NCBI RefSeq assembly: GCF_015351395.1
Contig: NZ_JADKPV010000004.1
Coordinates: 1 to 64,000, forward strand
From: Savagea serpentis
GTDB taxonomy: Bacteria; Bacillota; Bacilli; Bacillales_A; Planococcaceae
Direction of reading: 5' to 3'
Length of the DNA: 64,000 bases
The notes beneath the pieces are model-generated. The model was not told where the DNA came from. It ran no database searches and saw nothing but the letters and a program-made list of their open reading frames with translations. Positions 45,825 to 55,985 of this stretch are shown here, piece after piece (positions within the stretch are counted from its first letter, which is position 1; each line of letters starts with the position of its first letter). Both the position numbers and the translations under genes were made by a program.

Positions 45825-46964
45825 TTAAGATGTGAGGAATCTTGAAATGACAAGCTTCTGTATTTCTTGTGTTCCTTCATAAATTTGGGTAATTTTCGCA
45901 TCACGCATGAAACGTTCAACCGGATAGTCTTTCGTATAACCGTATCCACCGAATACTTGCACCGCTTCTGTCGTGACCATCATCGCTGTGTCGCCCGCCA
46001 TTAACTTCGCCATCGCAGACGCTTTACTGTACGGAATGCCTTCTGTTTCGAAGACGGCTGCTTGGTACGTTAACAGACGGCTCGCTTCAATCGCTGTCGC
46101 CATATCTGCAAGCTTGAAACCAATCCCTTGTTGATGAGCAATCGGGCGTTTAAATTGAACGCGCTCTTTCGCATAATCGACCGCTGCATCGAGTGCCCCT
46201 TGTGCAATACCGACCGCTTGTGCTGCGATTCCGTTACGCCCTCCGTCCAATGTTTGCATCGCAATTTTGAACCCTTGTCCAAGTTCACCGAGCATGTTTT
46301 GTGCTGGGACACGACAGTTTTCAAAGATGATTTCCGTCGTTGGAGATGAACGAATCCCCATCTTCTTCTCTTTTTTACCGACTGAGAATCCTTCGAAATC
46401 ACTTTCGACGATAAAGGCTGTCGTTTCTGGACGGTCACCTGAATCATCCGTAATTGCGAACACGACGTAAATATCAGCGATTCCACCATTCGTAATGAAC
46501 ATTTTCGAACCGTTTAAAATATAATCGTCTCCGTCTTTTTTCGCTGTCGTTCTCATATTTCCAGCATCTGATCCTGATTGGGTTTCTGTCAAACCGTACG
46601 CTCCGATTTTTTCGCCTGTTGCGAGCGCACGTAAGTACGTTTGCTTCTGCTCTTCCGTACCGTACTTATAGATTGGCCATCCTGCGAGGGATGTATGCGC
46701 TGATAACACGACAGAAGTCGAAGCACAGACGCGTGCAAGTTCTTCAATTGTGATGACATATGCTAAGTAGTCCATTCCTGCGCCACCGTATTCTTCGGGC
46801 CATGGAATGCCTGCGAGTCCGAGCTCCGCCATTTGGTCGAATAGTTCACGTGGAAATGTTTCGTTTTCGTCTCGTTCTGCTGCTGTCGGCGCTACCTCAT
46901 TTTCTGCGAATTGGCGCACCATTTTTTGTAGCATTTTATGCTCTTCTGATAATGTAAAGTTCAT
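45825..46964 (-). CDS. acdA: Acyl-CoA dehydrogenase
   Basis: 379 aa. All ACAD landmarks: [12 protein letters not shown] near 127, F-I-T-N-G-G, the R-x-F-G-G-Y-G-Y motif (V-F-G-G-Y-G-Y near 341) and the catalytic Glu in [10 protein letters not shown] near 364. It is an FAD enzyme oxidising acyl-CoA to enoyl-CoA; chain length (short/medium) is a family guess. It is the last gene of fadF-thiolase-acdA, so electrons probably pass via ETF to FadF, encoded in the same operon. Confidence 0.94.
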   Translation of the reverse strand: MNFTLSEEHKMLQKMVRQFAENEVAPTAAERDENETFPRELFDQMAELGLAGIPWPEEYGGAGMDYLAYVITIEELARVCASTSVVLSAHTSLAGWPIYKYGTEEQKQTYLRALATGEKIGAYGLTETQSGSDAGNMRTTAKKDGDDYILNGSKMFITNGGIADIYVVFAITDDSGDRPETTAFIVESDFEGFSVGKKEKKMGIRSSPTTEIIFENCRVPAQNMLGELGQGFKIAMQTLDGGRNGIAAQAVGIAQGALDAAVDYAKERVQFKRPIAHQQGIGFKLADMATAIEASRLLTYQAAVFETEGIPYSKASAMAKLMAGDTAMMVTTEAVQVFGGYGYTKDYPVERFMRDAKITQIYEGTQEIQKLVISRFLTS

Positions 46965-47030
46965 CGTCTTTCCATCCTTTCTTCAAGTTGCTGTCCTCTA
47001 TGTGTGAAGGTCGCGGATCGACAGTTTAGC

Positions 47031-48218
47031 TTACTGCTTCGGCACCTCAATCATAATCGCATCGCCTTGTCCGCCTCCCGAACAAATTGCCGCAATTCCT
47101 ACTCCACCGCCACGACGTTTTAATTCATACGCTAACGTTAAAATAATACGCGCGCCACTTGCCCCAATCGGGTGACCGAGCGCCACTGCTCCACCGTTAA
47201 CATTCACTTTATCATGTGGAATGTTCGCAATCTCTGCACTGACGAGTGAGACGAGCGCGAACGCTTCGTTAATTTCAAATAAATCGATTTCTTCCACTGT
47301 CTTCCCTGTCTTTTCAAGCAATTCATTAATCGCCAATCCCGGTGTTTCTGGGAAGTCTTGTGGCGCTGTCGCTATTTCCGTATGTGCGATGATTGTTGCG
47401 AGTGGCTCAATATTGCGTGATGCCGCTTCTTCATCGCTCATTAATACGAGTGCTGCTGCTCCGTCATTCACGCCTGGTGCATTCCCTGCTGTCACTGTGC
47501 CGTCTTTAACGAATGCTGGACGCAACTTCGCAAGTTGCTCTGCTGACGTGTCACGACGCGGTGCTTCGTCCGTATCGACGACTGTTTCTGCACGGCGTGT
47601 TTTCACGGTAACGGGAACGATTTCTTCCGCGAAACGACCTTCGTCGATCGCTGCAAGAGCACGTTCATGACTGCGAAGCGCCCAAGCATCTTGCGCTTCA
47701 CGCGTTAAGTTAAATTTCGTTGCCGTTCCATCCCCATACACGCCCATATGCGTACCGTCTGAAAATGCGCACGTCAGTCCGTCATAGACGAGGGCGTCGA
47801 TCATTTTGACATCTCCCATTTTTGAACCGAAGCGCGCCGTCTGCATTAAGTACGGCGCGTGAGACATCGATTCCATTCCACCTGCAACGACTGTTTTCAC
47901 ATCGCCAAGACGAATGAGTTGATCTGCAAGTGTAACCGCTCTCATACCAGACGCACAAACTTTATTCACTGTCTCCGTTGGCACATTGAATGGAATTCCT
48001 CCTGCATTGGCTGCTTGTCGTGATGGAATTTGACCTTGTCCTGCTTGCAATACCGTTCCAAAAATCACTTCATCTACTTCATCTGGCTTCACGTTCGAGC
48101 GCTCTAAAGCTGCTTCGATTGCTGCGCCCCCTAATTTATACGCTTTTTCTGAAATGAGTGAACCACCGAGTCGCGCAAACGGTGTACGTGCTCCATCTAC
48201 AATTACTGTTTTCGTCAT
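47031..48218 (-). CDS. Acetyl-CoA C-acetyltransferase (thiolase)
   Basis: 395 aa. Nucleophile Cys in V-C-A-S-G-M-R-A near 88, H-P-I-G-A-S-G near 351 and the second Cys in C-S-G-G-G-Q-G near 381; all catalytic residues are present. It catalyses thiolysis or condensation of acetyl-CoA/acetoacetyl-CoA in fatty-acid oxidation or PHB-type metabolism. It lies between fadF and acdA in one operon. Confidence 0.94.
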   Translation of the reverse strand: MTKTVIVDGARTPFARLGGSLISEKAYKLGGAAIEAALERSNVKPDEVDEVIFGTVLQAGQGQIPSRQAANAGGIPFNVPTETVNKVCASGMRAVTLADQLIRLGDVKTVVAGGMESMSHAPYLMQTARFGSKMGDVKMIDALVYDGLTCAFSDGTHMGVYGDGTATKFNLTREAQDAWALRSHERALAAIDEGRFAEEIVPVTVKTRRAETVVDTDEAPRRDTSAEQLAKLRPAFVKDGTVTAGNAPGVNDGAAALVLMSDEEAASRNIEPLATIIAHTEIATAPQDFPETPGLAINELLEKTGKTVEEIDLFEINEAFALVSLVSAEIANIPHDKVNVNGGAVALGHPIGASGARIILTLAYELKRRGGGVGIAAICSGGGQGDAIMIEVPKQ

Positions 48219-48251
48219 GATAAAATCCCCCTTTTAATTTTTAGTATGTAA

Positions 48252-48290
48252 GAGGGTGGCAGTGAATTTTTCATTCATATGCCCACCCTC
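48252..48290 (-). terminator. Intercistronic hairpin between fadF and thiolase genes
   Basis: GAGGGTGG / CCACCCTC with a long loop and no T run, so it more likely stabilises or processes the message than ends it. Confidence 0.4.
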
Positions 48291-48300
48291 AATCAAATCT

Positions 48301-50460
48301 TTATTGTATTTCGCCTTCTACTGGAACTTCTTCTTCCTCTTCCATTACCGGCACATAATCTTCTCCAAAAATGGAGCGTTCGAGTAATTCTGCAATGTCG
48401 TATGTGCCGACTTGGTCTTCTACTTCGATCGCTTTCGTACCGTCTGAAATCATCGTCAAGCAGTAAGGACAACCTGATGAAATGATGCCTGGGCTTACTT
48501 CCATCGCTTGTTCAGTACGCGCGACGTTAACGCGGTGCCCTGTATCTTCTTCCATCCACATGAGTCCTCCACCCGCTCCACAGCACATGCCGTCTTCGCG
48601 GTTACGTTTCATTTCCACAAGTTCCACACCTGGAATTTGTCGTAAAATTTCACGTGGTGGGTCGTATACATCATTGTATCGTCCTAAATAACATGAATCG
48701 TGGAATGTGATTGTTTCGTTAATCGCATGTTTCGGTACGAGTTTACCTCCACGTACGAGGTCATATAACAATTCTGTATGGTGAATCACTTCGATATTTA
48801 AACCGAAATCTGGATATTCATTTTTGAAAATGTTGTAAGCGTGTGGGTCAATAGTGACTAATTTTTTCGCGCCTGATTTTTCAATTTCTTTCACGTTGCC
48901 TTCAGCGAGCTCTTGGAATAAAAATTCGTTTCCGAGACGACGTGGTGTATCTCCAGAGTTTTTCTCTTTATTTCCTAAAATAGCGAATTTAACGCCTGCT
49001 TCGTTCATTAAGTGAGCGAATGATAACGCGATTTTTTGTGAACGGTTATCGAATGCTCCCATCGAACCGACCCAGAATAAATATTCGAACTCGTCACCGC
49101 GCTTCGATACTTCACGCACTGTTGGAATGTCGAGATCTGGACGAGCGTTGCGCCAGTTTTCTTTCTCTTTACGGTTTAATCCCCAAGGGTTTCCTTGACG
49201 CTCGATATTCGTCATCGCACGCTGCGCATCGGCATCCATCTTTCCTTCCGTCATGACGAGGTAACGACGGAGGTCGATAATTTTGTCGACGTGCTCGTTC
49301 ATTACCGGACATTGGTCTTCACAGTTACGACAAGTCGTACAAGCCCAAATCTCTTCTTCTGTGATGATGTCTCCGATCAATTCTGGATTGTATACTTCTT
49401 CAACAGGTACGCCACCCGCTGCTTGCATCGCAAGTGCGTTCGCTTCTGAATTACCGAAAATGAATGTCGGTACCCATGGCTTTTGTTTTGTGACAACGCC
49501 ACCTGTCGTCGTTAAATGATCACGTAATTTCGTAATTAAGTCCATCGGCGAAAGCATCTTTCCTGTTCCTGAAGCTGGACACATATTTGTACAACGACCA
49601 CATTCTACACAAGCATATAAATCGATCAACTGTGTTTGGCGGAAGTCTTGAATCTTACCGACACCGAGAACTGGCATCTCATCGTCTTCATCCATCTCCT
49701 CTAAAGCAGAGAAATCAATCGGCTCTAAACGTCCGACTTTTTCTTCTTCGTGGAAGTACGTGTTCACTGGTCCTGCGATTAAGTGAGCGTGCTTCGACTG
49801 TGGTACATAGACTAAGAATGTTAATAAAATTAATAAGTGTACCCACCAACCGATGAAGAACACGACCGCAGCTGCTGTCGGTGACATGAAACTAAATGCG
49901 CTCGCAATGAGCGACGCCATCGGTTCTGACCATCCAGGTGTTCCGCTATGCCAAATCATGTTCATCCCGTTTGAGATGAGTGTTGACACCATTAAGCCCC
50001 CGATGAAAATTAAAACGAGTCCTGATTTCCATCCGCGTTTTAAGCGAACGAGCTTCTCAACGTAACGGCGATGGAATGCCCAAACGACCGCTACTAAAAT
50101 GACGAAAACGACGATTTCTTGGAAAAATGTAAAGAATGGATAGAGCGGCCCGAGCGGTAAATGTGACCCCGGCTTCAATCCTTTCCAAATTAAATCAATC
50201 GCTCCGAACTGTACGAGTAAAAATCCGTAGAAAAACATCACGTGAATAATCCCGGATTTCTTGTCTTTCAATAACTTTTTCTGACCAAAGACGTTCACTT
50301 TGATCTGTTCCCAACGTTGCTTGAAGTTGCGATCGAATTCTTCTTTACGGCCTAATTGGATGAACTGAGTACGCGTTCGAATAAGATAGACGAACAATGT
50401 AAGCGCATACGCAACAACCGCTAAAAATAAAATCCAGTTCGCAATTAATAATGTGTTCAT
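48301..50460 (-). CDS. fadF: FadF-type iron-sulfur oxidoreductase
   Basis: 719 aa. An N-terminal NarI-like membrane domain with six to seven helices (1-220), two 4Fe-4S clusters (C-V-E-C-G-R-C-T-N-M-C-P near 287 and C-T-T-C-R-N-C-E-D-Q-C-P near 385), and two CCG heterodisulfide-reductase-like domains (C-C-G-A-G-G-G near 640). FadF takes electrons from ETF during beta-oxidation and passes them to menaquinone. It heads the fadF-thiolase-acdA operon; the promoter has a palindrome in its spacer. An acidic tail (E-E-E-E-E) is present at the end. Confidence 0.93.
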   Translation of the reverse strand: MNTLLIANWILFLAVVAYALTLFVYLIRTRTQFIQLGRKEEFDRNFKQRWEQIKVNVFGQKKLLKDKKSGIIHVMFFYGFLLVQFGAIDLIWKGLKPGSHLPLGPLYPFFTFFQEIVVFVILVAVVWAFHRRYVEKLVRLKRGWKSGLVLIFIGGLMVSTLISNGMNMIWHSGTPGWSEPMASLIASAFSFMSPTAAAVVFFIGWWVHLLILLTFLVYVPQSKHAHLIAGPVNTYFHEEEKVGRLEPIDFSALEEMDEDDEMPVLGVGKIQDFRQTQLIDLYACVECGRCTNMCPASGTGKMLSPMDLITKLRDHLTTTGGVVTKQKPWVPTFIFGNSEANALAMQAAGGVPVEEVYNPELIGDIITEEEIWACTTCRNCEDQCPVMNEHVDKIIDLRRYLVMTEGKMDADAQRAMTNIERQGNPWGLNRKEKENWRNARPDLDIPTVREVSKRGDEFEYLFWVGSMGAFDNRSQKIALSFAHLMNEAGVKFAILGNKEKNSGDTPRRLGNEFLFQELAEGNVKEIEKSGAKKLVTIDPHAYNIFKNEYPDFGLNIEVIHHTELLYDLVRGGKLVPKHAINETITFHDSCYLGRYNDVYDPPREILRQIPGVELVEMKRNREDGMCCGAGGGLMWMEEDTGHRVNVARTEQAMEVSPGIISSGCPYCLTMISDGTKAIEVEDQVGTYDIAELLERSIFGEDYVPVMEEEEEVPVEGEIQ

Positions 50461-50523
50461 TTCTAATCCTCCCCCTTAAACATGTCAATCGAAATTTTAT
50501 GAATAAACTTTCCCTATACATCT

Positions 50524-50553
50524 ATACTAAAATATGAATGGTCATTCAGTCAA
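50524..50553 (-). promoter_or_regulatory. fadF promoter with operator palindrome in the spacer
   Basis: Minus strand: -35 TTGACT (50548-50553), 18-nt spacer, -10 TAGTAT (50524-50529). The palindrome TGAATGACCATTCA (50535-50548) fills the spacer. It resembles but is 4 bp shorter than the B. subtilis FadR site (TGAATGA-N4-TCATTCA), so a TetR-type regulator released by acyl-CoA is plausible. Confidence 0.6.
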
Positions 50554-50634
50554 CTATATTCTGAAATAAATATTCAAAATTGCCCGAAAGCATGAATAAT
50601 CTGTACTTTTCTACACCTTTCGGGCAATGATGAG

Positions 50635-51384
50635 TTAATATAAATATTTCGGCATTCCATTTCGCGGATCAATCACTGTTGCAACACGCACTTGAAATAA
50701 CTGTTCAACGAAGGACTGTGTCAAAATATCGGCAGGCTTTCCGTAAGCAATCGGTAATCCAGCACGTAAAACGAGTACGCGGTCACAATAATGGAGCGCG
50801 TCATTGACATCGTGAACGATGACGACACTCGCTTTGTTCGCACGTTTCGCATAGAGAAGATGCTCAAAAAACTGAGCGCGATAATGCAAATCGAGATGCG
50901 TAGTCGGCTCATCGAACAAAATGAGTGCTGATTCCTGTGCGAAAGCTTTTGCCATATAGGCTCGCTGTAATTCTCCCCCAGATAAATATGCAAGTGGCAT
51001 ATTTTTGTAAGCGCTTAACGCAAACCGTTCTAACACTTCTTTTAAAAAGGCTTGTTCTTGTTTAGCGTCTGTTGTTCTTACTGCGTAACGAGCGGTCTCC
51101 ACTAAATCATATACCGTTTGTCCCATCGTCTGCGTCTTCATTTGACTTAGTAAAGTCACGTGACGGGCGCGCTCCGATGCTGTCATTTTTTGTGCGTTTA
51201 TCCCATCTATTGTAACCGTTCCACTCTGAATAGGATAGAGGTTTAACAAACTTTTTAAAAACGTTGATTTTCCTGAGCCGTTCGGACCGAGTACACCGAG
51301 CACTTCTCCGCGCGCAAGTTCAAGGTCAATCCCGCGCAATTGAAAGGCTCCGACCTTGACATGTAGTTGTTCAACTTTAAGCAT
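50635..51384 (-). CDS. btuD: Cobalamin/siderophore-type ABC transporter ATPase (BtuD-like)
   Basis: 249 aa. Walker A G-P-N-G-S-G-K-S-T near 34, Q-loop, signature L-S-G-G-E-L-Q-R near 136, Walker B L-I-L-F-D-E-P-T-T-H-L-D and the switch His. It energises the BtuC-like permease encoded by the overlapping upstream gene (8-nt overlap). The cobalamin riboswitch at the head of the operon argues for vitamin B12/cobinamide rather than iron-siderophore cargo. AAGGAGG ribosome site. Confidence 0.9.
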   Translation of the reverse strand: MLKVEQLHVKVGAFQLRGIDLELARGEVLGVLGPNGSGKSTFLKSLLNLYPIQSGTVTIDGINAQKMTASERARHVTLLSQMKTQTMGQTVYDLVETARYAVRTTDAKQEQAFLKEVLERFALSAYKNMPLAYLSGGELQRAYMAKAFAQESALILFDEPTTHLDLHYRAQFFEHLLYAKRANKASVVIVHDVNDALHYCDRVLVLRAGLPIAYGKPADILTQSFVEQLFQVRVATVIDPRNGMPKYLY

Positions 51385-52363
51385 GATGCGCCTCCTTACG
51401 TAAACGAATATAAACGATTAAAAAAACAGGAACTCCGATAAATGATGTCATAATGCCGAGCGGTAGCTCAGTCGGTGCGAGCACAGTTCGCCCAATCCAA
51501 TCCGCTAACATTAAAAAACTCGCCCCGTTCAGAAATGACAACGGCAATACATATTTATGATGAAAGCCGACAAATAATCGCGTCACGTGCGGAATAATTA
51601 AACCGACGAAGCCAATCATTCCTGAAAAGGCGACCGCGCTCCCGACGAGCAACGATACCGCGATAAACATATTGCGCTTCAATCGTTTCACATCGACACC
51701 GACGATGTGCGCTTCTTGCTCGCCTAAGCTGAACGCATTTAAAGCGCGCGCTTGCGACCAAATATAGAGTGATAGTAAGAGGATAATAGGTGCGATGATG
51801 AGGACGGCAGACCATCCTTTCATCGAGACACTCCCCATTAACCAAAATAAAATCGGGCGCGTTTCATCTGGTGAAAAAAGCAAGATGAGCGAGGTGAACG
51901 CTGATAAAAAAGCACCCATCATGACACCGACTAACAGTAAAGTCTCCATCCGCATTTGCATGTCGATGAAACGCGTCAATACGAAAACGATGAGCATAGC
52001 AAGAAGCGCACCGAGCGTCGCAAAGCCGATGATCGTCCAACTTCCTAAAAAAGAGAAAGAACAAGCAATCGCAATCGTTGCGCCTACCGATGCCCCGGAA
52101 GAAACGCCGAGCGTAAACGGGTCTGCAAGAGGGTTTTGTAAAAGTGACTGCAATACGGCCCCTGATATAGCAAGTGCGCCCCCGATAAGAGCTGCGAGCA
52201 CGACACGAGGCATGCGAATTTGCCATAAGATTGACGTGTATACGCCTTCTTCTTGAAATAAGAAAGCAGTCCACGGAATGCGGACTGCTCCTCCAATCGT
52301 CGCGATGACGAAAATAACGCTACTTCCAATTAGGAGCGATAGCACCGACCATCGCTTAGTCAT
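51377..52363 (-). CDS. btuC: FecCD/BtuC-family ABC transporter permease
   Basis: 328 aa with about ten membrane helices; G-A-x-L-A-I-S-G-A-x-L-Q-S-L-L-Q-N-P-L-A-D-P near 60 and the cytosolic coupling segment with G-L-I-I-P-H near 255 are family signatures. It forms the transmembrane pore (as a dimer). It overlaps both neighbours (8 nt each), so btuF-btuC-btuD is tightly coupled. Confidence 0.92.
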   Translation of the reverse strand: MTKRWSVLSLLIGSSVIFVIATIGGAVRIPWTAFLFQEEGVYTSILWQIRMPRVVLAALIGGALAISGAVLQSLLQNPLADPFTLGVSSGASVGATIAIACSFSFLGSWTIIGFATLGALLAMLIVFVLTRFIDMQMRMETLLLVGVMMGAFLSAFTSLILLFSPDETRPILFWLMGSVSMKGWSAVLIIAPIILLLSLYIWSQARALNAFSLGEQEAHIVGVDVKRLKRNMFIAVSLLVGSAVAFSGMIGFVGLIIPHVTRLFVGFHHKYVLPLSFLNGASFLMLADWIGRTVLAPTELPLGIMTSFIGVPVFLIVYIRLRKEAHHA

Positions 52364-53309
52364 GAAAAGCCTCTGGATAAACCGCTTCAGCTAATTGGCG
52401 CAAACCTTCTGATAAGCGTGGACCTTGACGGCTCAATAAATTTTCGTCCACTTGAACGACCGCATCTTGTTGAACAGCTTTCACTGCATCAAAAGCAGGA
52501 CGCGCTTTCACTTGTTCGATAATATTCGGCACATAGTCATACATGATGACGATGACGTCTGGATTTTCCTCAACGATTGCTTCAGGACTCATCTCCACCC
52601 AACCTTGCTCTTTTACAACGTTTTCTGCATGCATGATCGACAACATTTCATCGATAAATGTGTCTGTTCCTGGCGTATAAATATGTGGAAGGTCAGACGT
52701 TTCGACGAAGACGCGCTTCGGTGTGTCAATCGCTTCCGTCGCACGAAATACTTCGTCGACCGCTTCTTGCATCTCTTTCACCATTTGTTCCGCTTCTTTC
52801 GTGCGATTGACAACTTCCCCAAGCATTAAAATCGTGTCATATGTTGCGTCAAAGCTTGCCGCATTCGCCACCGTATAAACAGGAATCCCTGCTTGACGCA
52901 ATTGCTTAAGACCATCCGCTGCGCTAGCATTTAATTCATGTGCTACTACGAGATCAGGCTCCAACGCCAAAATCGCCTCGACATTGAACTCCATGCCGCC
53001 AATTTTTTCTTTCGTTTCCGCTTCTTTTGGATAATCATCAAAATCAGAAACACCGATGATGCTTTCATCTAAGTCGAGCGCGAATAAAATTTCTGTATTG
53101 CTCGGCATGAGCGAGACAATTCGCTTCGGTTCTTCAGATAATGTTATTTCATTGTCGAATGAATCAGTCGTCGTTAACGGATACGTTGTACCGTCTACTA
53201 CCGACTGTACCGTACTTTCATCATTCGGCTTTAACTCAGGTTCTGCCGAACATCCTGCAAGCACTAAAAATAGAGCCATCCACAATGAGAATGCATATTG
53301 TTTTTTCAT
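52356..53309 (-). CDS. btuF: Cobalamin ABC transporter substrate-binding lipoprotein (BtuF-like)
   Basis: 317 aa. Lipoprotein signal with lipobox L-A-G-C at about 17-20, then a helical-backbone class III binding protein (R-I-V-S-L-M-P-S-N-T-E-I-L-F-A-L, G-V-S-D-F-D-D-Y-P, L-E-P-D-L-V-V-A). It captures the corrinoid outside the membrane. It is the first gene of the operon; AAGGAGG sits just before the ATG, 85 nt beyond the riboswitch core. Confidence 0.9.
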   Translation of the reverse strand: MKKQYAFSLWMALFLVLAGCSAEPELKPNDESTVQSVVDGTTYPLTTTDSFDNEITLSEEPKRIVSLMPSNTEILFALDLDESIIGVSDFDDYPKEAETKEKIGGMEFNVEAILALEPDLVVAHELNASAADGLKQLRQAGIPVYTVANAASFDATYDTILMLGEVVNRTKEAEQMVKEMQEAVDEVFRATEAIDTPKRVFVETSDLPHIYTPGTDTFIDEMLSIMHAENVVKEQGWVEMSPEAIVEENPDVIVIMYDYVPNIIEQVKARPAFDAVKAVQQDAVVQVDENLLSRQGPRLSEGLRQLAEAVYPEAFHD

Positions 53310-53395
53310 TTTTCTTCCTCCTTTATAACCGTTCGACTTCCTTCACACATGCAAGAGGACAGCTTGACACTCGTACCGAGCGAGTGGTGTGAAAA

Positions 53396-53558
53396 ATGAG
53401 GCAGGTCTCCTGACTGACGCATGATGAATGCCCCCTTCCCGAAAGAGTCCTATTCTTCCAGTGGTCTTTGGCATTCCAAACGCTTCACAGTGGCGGGCCC
53501 GTAGATGATTTTCACATCTTTCCCTATTCTCTCGCAAACGCGAGCACCTCATCTTTGA
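53396..53558 (-). ncRNA. Cobalamin riboswitch
   Basis: Minus strand shows all core blocks in order: GAGGTGCTCGCG near the 5' end, a AGGGAA segment, GTGAAAATC-N-CGGGCCCGCCACTGTGA, and the B12 box GTCAGGAGACCTGCC at the 3' side (about 53401-53415). It precedes the btuF-btuC-btuD operon and should shut it off when adenosylcobalamin or a related corrinoid binds. No T-run terminator follows, but a stem TTCACAC...GTGTGAA comes before the ribosome site. Confidence 0.95.
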
Positions 53559-53583
53559 AGTCCGTTCTTATTATACACAAAAA

Positions 53584-53618
53584 GAGCGAACCGATTAAAA
53601 ATCAGTTCGCTTTTTATC
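53584..53618 (-). terminator. Terminator of argS
   Basis: AGCGAACCGATT / AATCAGTTCGCT, flanked by A and T runs on both strands. Confidence 0.85.
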
Positions 53619-53626
53619 ACAATAGC

Positions 53627-55291
53627 TTACATTTTTTCTGGCGCTGCTACTCCGACTAAACGAAGAGCGTTCGCAATCGTCTGTTTCGTCGCCGTCACAA
53701 GCGCAAGACGAGCTGCTGAGCGATCGAGTTGTTCCGCATCGATCACTTTTTGCGCATTGTAGAAGCTGTGGAACGTCGATGATAATTCTTGTACGTACGT
53801 CGTAATGCGGTGCGGTGCACGTGCTCGCGCGGCATCTGATACGAGTTGTGGGAAGTCGCCCACTTTACGCATCAATTCAATTTCTTTTTCTGATGTTAAT
53901 AACGAAGCTTGTTCTACGTCAGCTTCCATATTTTGCTCCGCCGCTTGACGTAAAATCGAAGCGATACGAGCATGTGCGTATTGTGCGTAATAGACTGGAT
54001 TTTCATTTGATTGAGATACCGCAAGATCTAAGTCGAAGTCCATTTGCGTATCGCCTGAACGCATCGCAAAGAAGTAACGAACGGCATCGAGTCCGACATC
54101 TTCCACAAGTTCACGTAACGTCACTGCTTTGCCTGTACGCTTACTCATTTTGAAAATTTCACCGTCTTTAAACAGTTGCACCATTTGAACGACTTCTACT
54201 TCTAACGTATCACGGTCATATCCGAGCGCTTCAATCGCTGCCTGCATACGTGGAATGTAGCCGTGATGATCGGCTCCCCAAATGTTGATGAGCTTTTCAA
54301 AGCCACGGTCAAGTTTGTCTTTATGGTATGCGATATCTGGAGTTAAATACGTGTATGAACCATCTTGTTTAATGAGTACACGGTCTTTATCGTCACCGAA
54401 TGTCGTTGAACGGAACCATGTCGCGCCTTCTTCTTCATATACATGACCGTTCGCGCGCAAGGCATCGAGTGCTGTATCGATTTTTCCGCTTTCATAAAGC
54501 GATGTTTCAGAATACCAACGATCGAATGATACGCGGAAATTCGCTAAGTCTTCTTTTAACTTACCGAGCTCATAAGCGAGTCCTTCTTGACGGAACGCTT
54601 GAAGACGCTCTTGTTCGTCCACGTTCAACCATTTGTCTCCATCACGCTCTGCAATTTTTTGCGCTAAAGCGATAATATCCGCTCCTCGATATCCATCTTC
54701 CGGCATTTCTTTCTCTTGGCCGAGCGCTTCTGCATAACGAACGTCGATCGACATCGCCAAGTTATCGATTTGATTCCCTGCGTCGTTAATATAATATTCA
54801 CGATATACGTCGTAGCCTGCTGCATCTAAAATATTGCAGAGAGAATCTCCAAGGGATGCACCACGTGCGTGACCTAAATGAAGATCTCCTGTCGGGTTCG
54901 CCGAAACGAATTCAACTTGAACTTTCTCTCCTTGTGCTGCATTAGAACGTCCATACGCTTCTCCTTGTTCGAGAACCGTTTTGACAACGTCTGCTAAGTA
55001 GTCTTTTTTCACGCGAATGTTCATAAATCCAGGTCCTGCAATTTCAATCGATTCAATCCATTCATTTTCCGGTAAATGTTCGAGAATCGCTTCTGCAATT
55101 TGGCGTGGGGCACGTTTCGCTACTTTCGTTAATTGCATCGCTACGTTCGTCGCGTAGTCTCCCATCTCTTTATTGCGCGGTGTTTCTAAGTGAATGTTTA
55201 AATCTTCTGGTGCATCCGTTAGTTGTGCAGCGATTACCGCTTCTTTCAATGTCGCTTTAATTTGTTCTTCTACTTGTTGTACTGCGTTCAT
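53627..55291 (-). CDS. argS: Arginyl-tRNA synthetase
   Basis: 554 aa. N-terminal Add-1 domain for the tRNA D-loop, class I HIGH-type motif H-L-G-H-A near 134, K-M-S-K-R near 378, and the DALR anticodon domain ([23 protein letters not shown]). It charges tRNA-Arg. Its ATG overlaps the ywiB stop (ATGA), as commonly found next to ywiB in Bacillales. Confidence 0.97.
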   Translation of the reverse strand: MNAVQQVEEQIKATLKEAVIAAQLTDAPEDLNIHLETPRNKEMGDYATNVAMQLTKVAKRAPRQIAEAILEHLPENEWIESIEIAGPGFMNIRVKKDYLADVVKTVLEQGEAYGRSNAAQGEKVQVEFVSANPTGDLHLGHARGASLGDSLCNILDAAGYDVYREYYINDAGNQIDNLAMSIDVRYAEALGQEKEMPEDGYRGADIIALAQKIAERDGDKWLNVDEQERLQAFRQEGLAYELGKLKEDLANFRVSFDRWYSETSLYESGKIDTALDALRANGHVYEEEGATWFRSTTFGDDKDRVLIKQDGSYTYLTPDIAYHKDKLDRGFEKLINIWGADHHGYIPRMQAAIEALGYDRDTLEVEVVQMVQLFKDGEIFKMSKRTGKAVTLRELVEDVGLDAVRYFFAMRSGDTQMDFDLDLAVSQSNENPVYYAQYAHARIASILRQAAEQNMEADVEQASLLTSEKEIELMRKVGDFPQLVSDAARARAPHRITTYVQELSSTFHSFYNAQKVIDAEQLDRSAARLALVTATKQTIANALRLVGVAAPEKM

Positions 55292-55710
55292 TTTGTCGCC
55301 TCCGTATAAGTTAATGCGAGCTCGTATGTACCGAGCTTATCTTCATTTGCATAGAGATGATATGTAACGTCGATAGAATATTGATCTTCTTCACGTCTTA
55401 CGAGCAATCGTTCTGCTTCACTCTCTAACTGCATGTTCATTCCGTTATTTGAATATGTCGCTGCACGACGTAAACCGATTGTGAGCGGTAATTTCATCGT
55501 CACTGCCCCTTTTCGAAATATGACGAGTTCGCGTTCAGACACTTTCAATGTCGTTTGAATGACTTCACCTGACATGCGGTCGTCGTACCGAATATACGTA
55601 GAACGCGCTTTTTTAAAAAGCGTACCGGCTACTTTTTGATATTCAATCATCGGTTCATGACCAGGGTGTTGAATAAGTGAACGAATTTTCAATTGAATCG
55701 CTTGTTCCAT
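55288..55710 (-). CDS. ywiB: DUF1934 beta-barrel protein (YwiB)
   Basis: 140 aa, cytosolic, nearly all beta strands (lipocalin-like barrel in known YwiB structures). Function unknown. First gene of the ywiB-argS operon, with TATAAT and a TAGGCA -35 upstream. Confidence 0.88.
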   Translation of the reverse strand: MEQAIQLKIRSLIQHPGHEPMIEYQKVAGTLFKKARSTYIRYDDRMSGEVIQTTLKVSERELVIFRKGAVTMKLPLTIGLRRAATYSNNGMNMQLESEAERLLVRREEDQYSIDVTYHLYANEDKLGTYELALTYTEATK

Positions 55711-55744
55711 CTTGTCACCTACTATCTTCTTCAGTCTTTATTCA

Positions 55745-55773
55745 TTATAACGTTCTCCTGCGAGATTGCCTAT
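55745..55773 (-). promoter_or_regulatory. Promoter of ywiB-argS
   Basis: Minus strand: -35 TAGGCA (55768-55773), 17-nt spacer, -10 TATAAT (55745-55750). Confidence 0.65.
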
Positions 55774-55787
55774 CGTTCTATAATTGA

Positions 55788-55828
55788 AAAAAGCTCTCCT
55801 TTCTCATAATGAGAAATGGAAAGCCTTC
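55788..55828 (-). terminator. Minus-strand terminator far downstream of ywhD
   Basis: Imperfect hairpin (core CTTTCTCAT / ATGAGAAATG) with T6 after it on the minus strand. It lies about 160 nt past the ywhD stop, so ywhD would have a long 3' UTR, or another short transcript ends here. Confidence 0.6.
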
Positions 55829-55985
55829 TGTTCGAACGTACATGAGTAAGATGCTTGGTTTCTTAAACATATTCGTTCAATGTCCTAGCTTACAATATAA
55901 GCTGTATTTATTAGTTTACTTCCTTTCGGACTGACATTCAACCACTTCTGAAAAACTATCGACAAAATGTCACGCTTTGTTCATA

